From Oryzobacter faecalis (GTDB lineage: Bacteria > Actinomycetota > Actinomycetes > Actinomycetales > Dermatophilaceae), in the NCBI RefSeq assembly GCF_046764005.1, contig NZ_JBKOFW010000004.1:1-64000 (forward strand): a stretch of DNA of 64,000 nt, in the 5' to 3' direction. The notes below the pieces were generated by a model. The model saw only the letters and a program-made list of their open reading frames with translations, was not told where the DNA came from and ran no database searches. This document shows positions 7,740 to 16,841 of this stretch, piece after piece. The first letter of the stretch is position 1. The number at the start of each line of letters is the position of its first letter. The position numbers and the translations under genes were made by a program.

Positions 7740-9257
7740 GTGACCCGAGGCCTGCTGCGCTCCGGCGTGCTGGTGGCCGCCGGTGCCGTCGTGCTGTCCT
7801 CGGCCCCCCTCGCCGCCGCTGCTCCCGCCGCACAGCTCCCGCCCGCCGACGTCGCGGCCGAGGTCTGCGCGGCCCGGTCCAACGACTCCCACGCGGCCCT
7901 CGCCGAGTGCGTGACCCTCGACGCCGTCCGCGGCCACCAGCTCGCCCTCCAGCGCGTCGCGGACGCCCACGGCGGCACCCGGGTGTCCGGCACGGAGGGC
8001 CACGACGCCTCGGTCGCGTACGTCGTCGACACGCTGCGCCGGGCCGGGTACGCCCCCACGGTCCAGCCGGTCACGTACCGCACGTTCGCGAACCGCCGCC
8101 CGCCGCTCCTCGAGCGGGTCGAGCCCTCCGCCGCGACCCTGCCCACGACCGTCCTGGAGCACTCCGGCAGCGGTGACGTCACGGCGCCCGCCACGACCGT
8201 CCCCGTCGACGCGACGCCCGGGTGCGAGGCGCCTGACTACGACGCGTTCGTCCAGGGCACGGTCGCCGTCGTCGCCCGCGGCGGCTGCACCTTCGCGACG
8301 AAGGCCCGCCTCGCCCAGGCGGCCGGGGCCGCGGCCGTCGTCATCGCCAACGACCGCACCGGCGTCCTCGACGCCACGCTCGGGCCCGAGCCGGGGGTCG
8401 ACGTCCCGGTCGTCGCCGTGACCCAGGCCGTCGGGCGGCAGCTGGCCACGACGCCGAACCTCGTCCTCCACGTCCGCACGGCGACGGTCCGCGGGCCCGT
8501 CACGGCGGCGAACGTCGTCGCCGAGCGGCCGGGGCGCCCCGGTGCGCCCGTCGTCATGGCCGGCGCCCACCTCGACTCCGACGACTCCGGGCCCGGACTG
8601 AACGACAACGGCTCCGGGGCCGCTGCGCTCCTCGCCGTCGCCGAGCAGATGGGCGGCGTGCAGCCCGAGAACACCGTCCGGTTCGCGTGGTGGGGTGCGC
8701 GGGAGGCGCCCGTGCGCGGCTCGACGCGCTACCTCGAGGGGCTGGCGCCGGCCGAGGTGGACCGCATCGCCCTCTACCTCGACGTCGACGTCATCGGCTC
8801 GCCCAACCACGTCTTCTTCGTCTCCGACGGCGACGACTCCGACCGCATCGGAGCCGGCCCCGGGCCCGAGGGGTCGGCGCGCATCGAGAAGACCTTCGAG
8901 GCCTTCTACGCCCAGCGCGGCATCCCGGCGAAGGGCGCCGACCTCACCGGCCGGTCCGACGACGGGGCGTTCATGGCGCGCGGCATCCCCACGGGAGGCA
9001 TCACCACCGGCACCGACGGCGTCAAGACCGTCGAGGAGGCCGCGCGCTGGGGCGGGACGGCCGGCATCCCCTACGACCCCTGCCACCGGCAGGCCTGCGA
9101 CGACGCCGACAACCGCGACGACGAGGCGCTCGACGTCAACGCGGACGCCGTGGCCTTCGCCGTCCTCCAGTACGCGATGAACACGGTCGACGTCACCGGT
9201 GTCCCGGGGCGCGACGACTTCCCCCCGGTCAGCCCGCCCGCCGCGCCCGCTCCCTGA
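7740..9257 (+). CDS. Secreted M28-family (PA domain) aminopeptidase homologue with altered active site
   Basis: A 505-residue exported protein. It has a signal peptide (residues 1 to about 27, ending LAAAAPA), a PA domain (about 165-235) and an M28 zinc-peptidase domain (from about 255). By analogy with Streptomyces griseus aminopeptidase, the zinc ligands His (GAHLDSD), Asp (GLNDNGSG), Glu (E322) and Asp (DVDVIGS) are present. The general-base Glu of the usual GAEE motif is Arg (GARE, R321). The last His ligand of the usual CYHQ motif is replaced: the sequence reads CHRQ, with H449 one place early and R450 at the ligand position. The rest of the fold is well conserved. It is either a pseudo-enzyme or has rearranged chemistry. 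GTG start with a strong ribosome binding site. Confidence 0.88.
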   Translation: MTRGLLRSGVLVAAGAVVLSSAPLAAAAPAAQLPPADVAAEVCAARSNDSHAALAECVTLDAVRGHQLALQRVADAHGGTRVSGTEGHDASVAYVVDTLRRAGYAPTVQPVTYRTFANRRPPLLERVEPSAATLPTTVLEHSGSGDVTAPATTVPVDATPGCEAPDYDAFVQGTVAVVARGGCTFATKARLAQAAGAAAVVIANDRTGVLDATLGPEPGVDVPVVAVTQAVGRQLATTPNLVLHVRTATVRGPVTAANVVAERPGRPGAPVVMAGAHLDSDDSGPGLNDNGSGAAALLAVAEQMGGVQPENTVRFAWWGAREAPVRGSTRYLEGLAPAEVDRIALYLDVDVIGSPNHVFFVSDGDDSDRIGAGPGPEGSARIEKTFEAFYAQRGIPAKGADLTGRSDDGAFMARGIPTGGITTGTDGVKTVEEAARWGGTAGIPYDPCHRQACDDADNRDDEALDVNADAVAFAVLQYAMNTVDVTGVPGRDDFPPVSPPAAPAP

Positions 9258-9385
9258 CCCGGCCGTCCCCGACCAGGCACTCCCGGACCCGACCCTCCCG
9301 GGCCTGCGGCGTACCCGCAGGTAACCGGGCCAATCTCACAGCGCCGAAGGCTCGACCCGACCTCGCCCACGTCGGGGGCCGCGGC

Positions 9386-9391
9386 TAGATT
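9386..9391 (+). promoter_or_regulatory. -10 element of the leaderless sdhCAB operon
   Basis: TAGATT, with exactly 7 nt before the GTG at 9399. No ribosome binding site precedes this start. Confidence 0.55.
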
Positions 9392-9398
9392 GACCGTC

Positions 9399-10106
9399 GT
9401 GGCCTCTACGTCAGCACCTCCGCGTCCGGCGACGGCCCGCCGCACCACCATCGCGCTGAAGATCCTCATGGCGGGGACCGGCCTGGTGTTCGTCGGGTAC
9501 GTCCTGCTCCACATGTACGGCAACCTCAAGGCGCTCGCGGGGGAGGAGTCGTTCAACACCTACGCCGAGCACCTGCGGACGATCGGGGAACCGATGCTCC
9601 CGTACGGCGGCCTCCTCTGGGTCATCCGGGTCGTCCTGCTGCTGAGCCTCGTCGGCCACGCCTACGCCGCCTTCACGCTGTGGGCCCGGGCAGGCACCGC
9701 GCGCCGCACGCGCTACGCCGCCGGGAAGGCCGCGCTCCGCACCGCGTGGATGCGCTGGGGCGGAGTGTTCCTCCTGCTGTTCGTCGTGTGGCACCTGCTC
9801 CACTTCACGATCCTCAAGGTCTCCCCGAACACCGCGGCCCAGGGCCCCGACGTCGAGAACAACCCGTACCGCCTCGTGGTCGCCAGCTTCCAGGTCCCGT
9901 GGATGACGCTGCTCTACGTCCTCGCGATGGTGGCCCTCGCGCTGCACCTCGCCCACGGCGTCTTCAGTGCGATGCAGACCCTCGGCTGGACCAGCACGCC
10001 GGCCGCCTACCGCCGCGCGAAGTGGCTGGGGAACGGCTCGGCGGTCGTCATCGCCGGTGGCTTCCTCCTCCCGCCGCTCGCGATCCTCTTCGGCCTGATC
10101 AAGTGA
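9399..10106 (+). CDS. sdhC: Succinate dehydrogenase cytochrome b subunit
   Basis: A 235-residue membrane anchor of the SdhC/FrdC b-type family with about five transmembrane helices (roughly residues 20-40, 70-92, 120-142, 165-190 and 205-230). It carries candidate haem ligands in YVLLHMYGNLK, VWHLLHFT and LHLAHGVFS. It anchors SdhA/SdhB and passes electrons to menaquinone. I choose the GTG at 9399 (VASTSAPPRP) because it is 7 nt after a -10 element; a TTG three codons earlier falls inside that -10. First gene of sdhCAB; sdhA follows after 13 bp. Confidence 0.92.
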   Translation: MASTSAPPRPATARRTTIALKILMAGTGLVFVGYVLLHMYGNLKALAGEESFNTYAEHLRTIGEPMLPYGGLLWVIRVVLLLSLVGHAYAAFTLWARAGTARRTRYAAGKAALRTAWMRWGGVFLLLFVVWHLLHFTILKVSPNTAAQGPDVENNPYRLVVASFQVPWMTLLYVLAMVALALHLAHGVFSAMQTLGWTSTPAAYRRAKWLGNGSAVVIAGGFLLPPLAILFGLIK

Positions 10107-10119
10107 GGCACTGACACCC

Positions 10120-12116
<1,997 letters not shown>

Positions 12117-12120
<4 letters not shown>

Positions 12121-12860
12121 ACCTCACCCTGAAGATCTGGCGGCAGGCCGGACCTCGTCACAAGGGCGAGCTCGTGACCTACAAGGTCAAGGACATCAGC
12201 CCCGACATGAGCTTCCTCGAGATGCTCGACGTCCTCAACGAGCAGCTCAACGCCAAGGGCGAGGAGCCCATCGCGTTCGACTCCGACTGTCGCGAGGGCA
12301 TCTGCGGCATGTGCGGCCTGATGATCTCCGGTCAGGCCCACGGCCCCGAGCGGACGACGACCTGCCAGCTGCACATGCGCAGCTTCAGCGACGGCGAGGT
12401 CATCACGATCGAGCCGTGGCGGGCGAGTGCCTTCCCGGTCGTCAAAGACCTCGTCGTCGACCGCGGCGCCTTCGACCGCATCATCCAGTCCGGCGGGTTC
12501 ATCTCCGTGAACACCGGCTCGGCGCCCGACGCCCACGCGGCCCCGGTGCCCAAGCCGAACGCCGACCGTGCCTTCGTCGCCGCCGAGTGCATCGGTTGCG
12601 GCGCGTGCGTCGCCGCCTGCCCGAACGCCTCGGCGATGCTGTTCATGGGCGCCAAGGTCACCCATCTCGCCGAGCTGCCGCAGGGTCAGCCGGAGCGGAT
12701 GGCGCGGGTCGTCTCGATGGTCGACCAGCACGACCACGAGGGCTTCGGTGGCTGCACGAACGTCGGCGCGTGCTCGCAGGCCTGCCCCAAGGGCATCCCG
12801 CAGGACGTCATCTCCACCCTCAACAAGGACCTCCGCACCGCGCTGCGCGCCGCCCGCTGA
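12117..12860 (+). CDS. sdhB: Succinate dehydrogenase iron-sulfur subunit
   Basis: A 247-residue electron-transfer subunit. The [2Fe-2S] ligands lie in DCREGICGMCG and TCQLHM (about residues 58-83). Two C-terminal clusters lie in ECIGCGACVAACPNAS and GCTNVGACSQACPKGI. The GTG start shares GTGA with the sdhA stop, implying translational coupling. Three-gene operon sdhC-sdhA-sdhB; no fourth anchor gene follows. Confidence 0.96.
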
Positions 12861-12869
12861 GCGCCGTCC

Positions 12870-12887
12870 ATCGACCCATCGGTCGAT
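12870..12887. terminator. Hairpin between convergent sdhB and CPBP gene
   Basis: Inverted repeat ATCGACC/GGTCGAT with a 4-nt loop in the 37-bp convergent gap. There is no T-tract, as with other hairpins in this window. Probably a bidirectional terminator. Confidence 0.4.
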
Positions 12888-12897
12888 CTCGGTACGG

Positions 12898-13641
12898 TCA
12901 GAGCCAGGAGAGGTGGTCCTTGAGGAGGGCGTACCCGACGAAGGCGACGACGTCGAGCACGGTGTGCGCCACGACGAGCGGCATGACCCGCCGCGTGCGC
13001 GTGTAGAGCCACCCGAAGGCCGCGCCCATGACGAGGTTGCCGACGAACCCGCCGAACCCCTGGTACAGGTGGTAGCAGCCGCGGATCACCGCGCTCGTCA
13101 CGATGACGCGCCACGTCCCCCAGCCGGCCTCGCCCCAGCGGCGGAAGAGGTAGCCGACCATGACGACCTCCTCGAGCACCGCGTTCTGCGCCGCGGCGAG
13201 GACGAGCACCGGGATGGTCCACCACGCGGCCGCGAGGTTGGCGGCCGAGACGGTGGTGTTGAGGTCGAGGGCCTTCGCGGCGGCGTAGAGGGCCAGGCCG
13301 GGGAGCCCGATGAGGGCGGCGAGCCCGGCACCGCGCAGGAGGTCGTGCATCGGACGACGGAGGTCGAAGCCCATGGTGTGCGGCTCGTCCGGGTCGTCGC
13401 GCCGGAGCAGGTGCACCGCGAGGAGCACCGGCACGAGGGCGACGGCGATGCCGACGAGCTGGTAGGTGAGGTCGAGCCAGGGCCGGTCGGGGGTGACCGA
13501 GCTGTTCATCGCGCTCGTCTGGCGGCCGAGGGGCTCGGCGCGGGTCAGCCGGTCGACGATGCGCAGCAGCGACCAGATCGCCGAGGCGCCGAGGGAGACA
13601 CCGAGGACGAGCCAGGTCTCCGTCAGGTGCCGGCGCCGCAT
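12898..13641 (-). CDS. CPBP-family intramembrane metalloprotease
   Basis: A 247-residue membrane protein with about six to seven hydrophobic helices. The conserved family motifs are present: NAVLEEVVMVGYLFRRW (the EE..R motif), RGCYHLYQG and LVVAHTVLDVVAF (His motifs). These Abi/CAAX-type glutamic proteases cleave within membranes, but bacterial substrates are mostly unknown. ATG at 13641, preceded by minus-strand TACGCT with a 6-nt gap (leaderless type). Divergently upstream sit a tiny membrane protein and a TetR regulator; no functional link is evident. Confidence 0.9.
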   Translation of the reverse strand: MRRRHLTETWLVLGVSLGASAIWSLLRIVDRLTRAEPLGRQTSAMNSSVTPDRPWLDLTYQLVGIAVALVPVLLAVHLLRRDDPDEPHTMGFDLRRPMHDLLRGAGLAALIGLPGLALYAAAKALDLNTTVSAANLAAAWWTIPVLVLAAAQNAVLEEVVMVGYLFRRWGEAGWGTWRVIVTSAVIRGCYHLYQGFGGFVGNLVMGAAFGWLYTRTRRVMPLVVAHTVLDVVAFVGYALLKDHLSWL

Positions 13642-13647
13642 GGGGCG

Positions 13648-13653
13648 AGCGTA
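13648..13653 (-). promoter_or_regulatory. -10 element of leaderless CPBP gene
   Basis: Minus-strand TACGCT, 6 nt upstream of the ATG at 13641. Confidence 0.4.
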
Positions 13654-13754
13654 CGGCGCGCTCCGGTGCGGCGGCCGGGCACCCGCCTGTGCCGTGGCAC
13701 GCGCGGGAGCGGCGGGTCGGACGGCAGGGGAAGGGCGTATCGGGCGGGGGCGGA

Positions 13755-13940
13755 TCAGGCGGGGTGCGGCGCCGGCGTCCAGCTCCCGCGCGGGACCTCC
13801 GCCGCCCGGCTGCCTGCGCGCTCGGCGCGCAGGGTCGGGACCGCCACCCCGAGGACGAGGGCGGCCACGGCGGCGCCGAGGACGACGAGCCCGACGGTGA
13901 GGACGGTGGTGATGGTCGCGAGACCGGTGATGAGACCCAT
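13755..13940 (-). CDS. Tiny membrane protein (61 aa), unknown
   Basis: Short protein with a single long hydrophobic segment (about residues 4-35, Val/Leu/Ala-rich) followed by a basic and proline-containing tail. The start is supported by a good ribosome binding site (AGAAGGAG, 10 nt upstream). It is divergent from a TetR regulator, and overlapping palindromes lie between them, which suggests it is the regulator's target. The 113-bp gap to the CPBP gene makes an operon with that gene uncertain. Confidence 0.65.
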   Translation of the reverse strand: MGLITGLATITTVLTVGLVVLGAAVAALVLGVAVPTLRAERAGSRAAEVPRGSWTPAPHPA

Positions 13941-13967
13941 GGTCGGTTCACTCCTTCTACTTCTGTC

Positions 13968-13988
13968 GTAGAACTCTACACCTGTAGA
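13968..13988. promoter_or_regulatory. Overlapping palindromic operators between TetR gene and small membrane gene
   Basis: Two interlocked inverted repeats share one arm: GTAGA-AC-TCTAC (13968-13979) and TCTAC-ACCT-GTAGA (13975-13988). A further GTAG/CTAC half site lies at 13957. They sit directly upstream of the small membrane gene's ribosome binding site and about 78 bp before the TetR start. This is a typical autoregulated divergent TetR arrangement. Binding is inferred. Confidence 0.55.
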
Positions 13989-14053
13989 AGCGACCCGGGC
14001 AGCAGCAGGATGCTCCCGGCCACCACCTCCCTCGCCGGGCCGACGGGGGAGGA

Positions 14054-14059
14054 CACAAT
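14054..14059 (+). promoter_or_regulatory. -10 element of leaderless TetR gene
   Basis: CACAAT with 6 nt before the GTG at 14066; no ribosome binding site. Confidence 0.4.
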
Positions 14060-14065
14060 GGCCGC

Positions 14066-14659
14066 GTGACCCCGCCCCCCATCCGTGCCTCCGGTGGCCG
14101 GCGCGCCGAGCTCCTCGAGGCCGGCGTGCTCGTGGTCGCCGAGGCCGGCCTGCGGGGCCTGACCCACCGGGCCGTCGACGCCCGCGCAGGACTGCCGGAG
14201 GGAACCTGCTCGGCCTACCTCCGCTCGCGCGGCGCGCTGCTCGTCGCGCTCGCCGAGCACGTCGGGGGGATGCTCGCGCGTGACGTCGACGCGATGACGG
14301 CCGAGGCCGCCGCGCACGCCGACGACCGCGACGCCGTGTCCGACGACGTCACGGCCCTCCTCCTCGGCTGGCTCGAGCGGCCCGAGGTCTGCCGGGCCCA
14401 GGCCGAGCTCTCGCTAGAGGCGGCACGGCGCCCCGAGCTCATGGAGCTCTTCCAGGCCTGGCGCGGCGGCCTCGTCGAGGTCGTCGAGCGGCTCGTCCGG
14501 GCCGGCGGCCACGCCGACGCGCACCTGCTCGCGGGGGTGGCCGTCGCCGCCCTCGAAGGTGTCCTGTCGACCGCGACCCGGATGCCCGATGACGCCCGCG
14601 AGCCCTTCGTCCGGGCGGCCGTCCCGCTCCTCGTCCACCGCCTCGACGAGGGTGCCTGA
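14066..14659 (+). CDS. TetR-family transcriptional regulator
   Basis: A 197-residue repressor-type protein. The N-terminal helix-turn-helix spans about residues 12-55 (RRAELLEAGVLVVAEAGLRG, then THRAVDARAGLPEGTCSAYL). The C-terminal part is helical and probably the ligand pocket. It is divergent from the 61-residue membrane protein, with a double palindrome between. The inducer is unknown. GTG start chosen because HTH similarity begins immediately and a -10 lies 6 nt upstream. Confidence 0.88.
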   Translation: MTPPPIRASGGRRAELLEAGVLVVAEAGLRGLTHRAVDARAGLPEGTCSAYLRSRGALLVALAEHVGGMLARDVDAMTAEAAAHADDRDAVSDDVTALLLGWLERPEVCRAQAELSLEAARRPELMELFQAWRGGLVEVVERLVRAGGHADAHLLAGVAVAALEGVLSTATRMPDDAREPFVRAAVPLLVHRLDEGA

Positions 14660-14717
14660 CCGGCCCACGAGCCACGCGGAGCAGCCCGTCCTGCGCGCGA
14701 GCGGCCCCGCGCCGACC

Positions 14718-14723
14718 TACGAT
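14718..14723 (+). promoter_or_regulatory. -10 element of leaderless lipoprotein gene
   Basis: TACGAT with 6 nt before the GTG at 14730. Confidence 0.45.
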
Positions 14724-14729
14724 GCCGCC

Positions 14730-15554
14730 GTGGAGCGGACCCGACGACAGCCCCCCTCGCCCCGCCGCCTCGGTGCCCTGGCGGTCTGCGCCGGCATGCT
14801 CCTCGCCGGGTGCTCCGGGGAGGAGCAGCGCGCCTCGCAGACGCCCCCCGCGAACGGGCTCACGCCCTCGCCCTCGCCGACGGTGTCGATCCAGTCGCCG
14901 GCCCCCGACCCCTCGGCGAGCGGGACGACCGCCCAGCCGAGCGAGACCGAGGCCGCGCCCACGGTGGGCGAGCTCTACCGCGACACCCGCACGTCCGCCC
15001 TCGCCGCGGGGTCGGGCCACGCGGTCGGCACCCAGACGCGCGGCGGGCGCACCCTACGCATCGACGTCGAGGGGGTCGCCAACGGCTCGAACCAGCGCGT
15101 CGCCATCACCGTGCCGGGCGGTGGGACCTCCGAGGTCATCACCGAGGGCGGCCGCTACTGGCTCGGCGGCGACGAGGCGTTCTGGGTCGAGCAGACCGGT
15201 GACGCGGACGCCGGCAGGGACATGGTCGGCAAGTACGTCGAGATCTCCGAGTCCGACGCCACCGAGCTCGGCTCGTTCACCCTGCGCAGCATCCTCACCG
15301 AGAAGTTCGGCCTGGCGCAGTTCGCGGCCCTCGAGGGCGTGGGCACGCCGGCCCAGCGCACCACCCTCAAGGGCAAGGACGCCTACCTCCTCACCGGCCG
15401 GGACGGCGCGCGGCTCTGGGTCGCGACCGACGGCAGCGGCCAGCTGCTGCGGGCGGTCGGGCCGAAGGGCGCGCCCTCCGACCTGACCTTCAGCGGCTGG
15501 GAGCGGGCGAGGACCTGGCAGGCCCCGCCCGCGGGCTCGGTCGTCGAGGGCTGA
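14730..15554 (+). CDS. LppX/LolA-like surface lipoprotein
   Basis: A 274-residue protein. A twin-Arg-rich short head and hydrophobic segment end in lipobox LLAGC (lipidated Cys near residue 28). A Ser/Pro/Thr-rich linker (to about 80) and a beta-rich domain follow. The C-terminal domain has repeated short beta segments (RIDVEGVANGS, EVITEGGRYWL, LWVATDGSGQLLR) like LppX/LprG or LolA-type lipid-binding lipoproteins. That assignment is by pattern and is moderate. The GTG at 14730 gives a proper signal peptide; the frame upstream overlaps the TetR gene and is not protein-like. Confidence 0.75.
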   Translation: MERTRRQPPSPRRLGALAVCAGMLLAGCSGEEQRASQTPPANGLTPSPSPTVSIQSPAPDPSASGTTAQPSETEAAPTVGELYRDTRTSALAAGSGHAVGTQTRGGRTLRIDVEGVANGSNQRVAITVPGGGTSEVITEGGRYWLGGDEAFWVEQTGDADAGRDMVGKYVEISESDATELGSFTLRSILTEKFGLAQFAALEGVGTPAQRTTLKGKDAYLLTGRDGARLWVATDGSGQLLRAVGPKGAPSDLTFSGWERARTWQAPPAGSVVEG

Positions 15555-15577
15555 CCGCCGGAGGTCCGGCCTCAGCC
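15549..15577. terminator. Bidirectional hairpin built from both stop codons
   Basis: Outer arms GGCTGA (15549-15554) and TCAGCC (15572-15577) contain the TGA stops of the lipoprotein gene and the convergent DUF4126 gene. Inner arms GCCGG/CCGGC (15557-15561/15566-15570) close a 4-nt loop. No T-tract. Confidence 0.55.
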
Positions 15578-16174
15578 GGGGCCGTAGGCGGGGTCGCGCC
15601 GCGAGCGCCGCCAGCGGCGCACCCGCAGCCACATCCACACGAGCAGCCACGCGAGCAGCCCGAGGGCGACGACGACGAACACCGGCGCGAGCACCGCGAG
15701 GAGCGACAGGCCGATCGAGGCCCCGTCCTCGACGGTGGAGACGACGGGCGCCCCGACACCGCCGGTGCCGACGTTGACGACGGGGCGGGCCGCCATCTTG
15801 CCGGTGTGGACCAGCCCGGAGATGATGACGCCGAGCACGACCCCGACCCACGGGTTCTCCTTCATCCAGGCGGAGCTGTCGAGCTCGGAGGCCGCGGTGG
15901 ACGCCGCGAAGATCAGGCCGCCCATGCTCGGCCGGATGAAGGTCTGGATGGCGTCGTTGACGGTGTCGACGGCCGGCACCTTGTCGAGGACGACCTCGGC
16001 GAGGAGCAGGACGATGCCGATGCCGATGGCCCAGTTGCTCTCGATCCACGCGTAGCCCTCGGGGAGGACGAGGTGATCGGTGAACCGCGCGCCGAGGGCG
16101 ACGACGAGGAACGGGATGTAGGCGTTGAGGCCGGCGGCTGCCGACAGCCCCATGCCGGTGAGGGCAGCGAGCAC
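15572..16174 (-). CDS. DUF4126-family membrane protein
   Basis: A 200-residue protein with the DUF4126 pattern: an N-terminal helix LTGMGLSAAAGLNAYIPFLV, then about four more hydrophobic segments, Gly-rich turns (HTGKMAARPVVNVGTGG) and a very basic C-terminal tail after the last helix. Function is unknown for the family. GTG start at 16174 with a strong Shine-Dalgarno (AAGGAGGA) 5 nt upstream. Confidence 0.85.
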   Translation of the reverse strand: MLAALTGMGLSAAAGLNAYIPFLVVALGARFTDHLVLPEGYAWIESNWAIGIGIVLLLAEVVLDKVPAVDTVNDAIQTFIRPSMGGLIFAASTAASELDSSAWMKENPWVGVVLGVIISGLVHTGKMAARPVVNVGTGGVGAPVVSTVEDGASIGLSLLAVLAPVFVVVALGLLAWLLVWMWLRVRRWRRSRRDPAYGPG

Positions 16175-16348
16175 GTGGTCCTCCTTCGCACCCCGACGAC
16201 CGCTGCTGCGGTCGCGCCGACGGGCGTGGGCGCCCGACGGTGCCGAGCGTAGTCCCGGGCCTGCGACGAGAGGCCGACCCGCGCGGTTCCGCGCGGGCCG
16301 GCCCCGGTCCCGCCCGCCGGGCCGGCGGGACCGCTCGTCGTGTCCCCC

Positions 16349-16666
16349 TCAGGCCTGGCGACCCTCGATGAAGATCAGGCCCGTGAAGGCATCGCCGGAG
16401 GCGCAGTAGGCGATGGACCAGTTGCTCCCCGTCGCGTTGCGCCACGCCCCGTAGGCGCGGACGATCCGGTTGTTGTACCCCGACCGGCACTCGATGCCGG
16501 CCCGGAACTGGTTGCCGGCCGGTGCCGAGCAGGCAGCGCCCCCGCCGTTGGCGGGACGGGTCCACGAGCACTGGTAGCTCCACGCGCTGGCCGGCGGCGC
16601 AGCGACCACGCCTCCGACGACGACGGCACCGACCACCGATGCGGTTCCCAACAGACGTCTGATCAT
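16349..16666 (-). CDS. Small secreted four-cysteine protein, unknown
   Basis: A 105-residue protein. Its signal peptide (about residues 1-28, ending PPASA) is followed by a compact mature domain of about 77 residues. Four cysteines (QC, AC, EC, YC contexts) could form two disulfides. The mature part is rich in Gly, Asn and aromatic residues (RAYGAWRNATG, SNWSIAYC). ATG at 16666 chosen because the hydrophobic signal core starts right after MIRR and a GAGAGGGG ribosome binding site lies upstream. No family recognised. The gene is divergent from metG. Confidence 0.7.
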   Translation of the reverse strand: MIRRLLGTASVVGAVVVGGVVAAPPASAWSYQCSWTRPANGGGAACSAPAGNQFRAGIECRSGYNNRIVRAYGAWRNATGSNWSIAYCASGDAFTGLIFIEGRQA

Positions 16667-16828
16667 GACCCACCCCTCTCGACGGGGGCGGACAGCGGCC
16701 GCCGTCCCGGGACCCCCGACCGTCAACCTAGCCGCGCTGACGTCGGCCCGGACGAGGCTCGGCCGACTGCGGGGCGGGGAGCGCTCCCCTGCGGCGACGC
16801 CGCGAGATGCCCGGTGGCGGGCGCCGCC

Positions 16829-16834
16829 TAGGAT
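16829..16834 (+). promoter_or_regulatory. -10 element of leaderless metG
   Basis: TAGGAT with exactly 7 nt before the ATG at 16842. Confidence 0.6.
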
Positions 16835-16841
16835 TCTCGGC

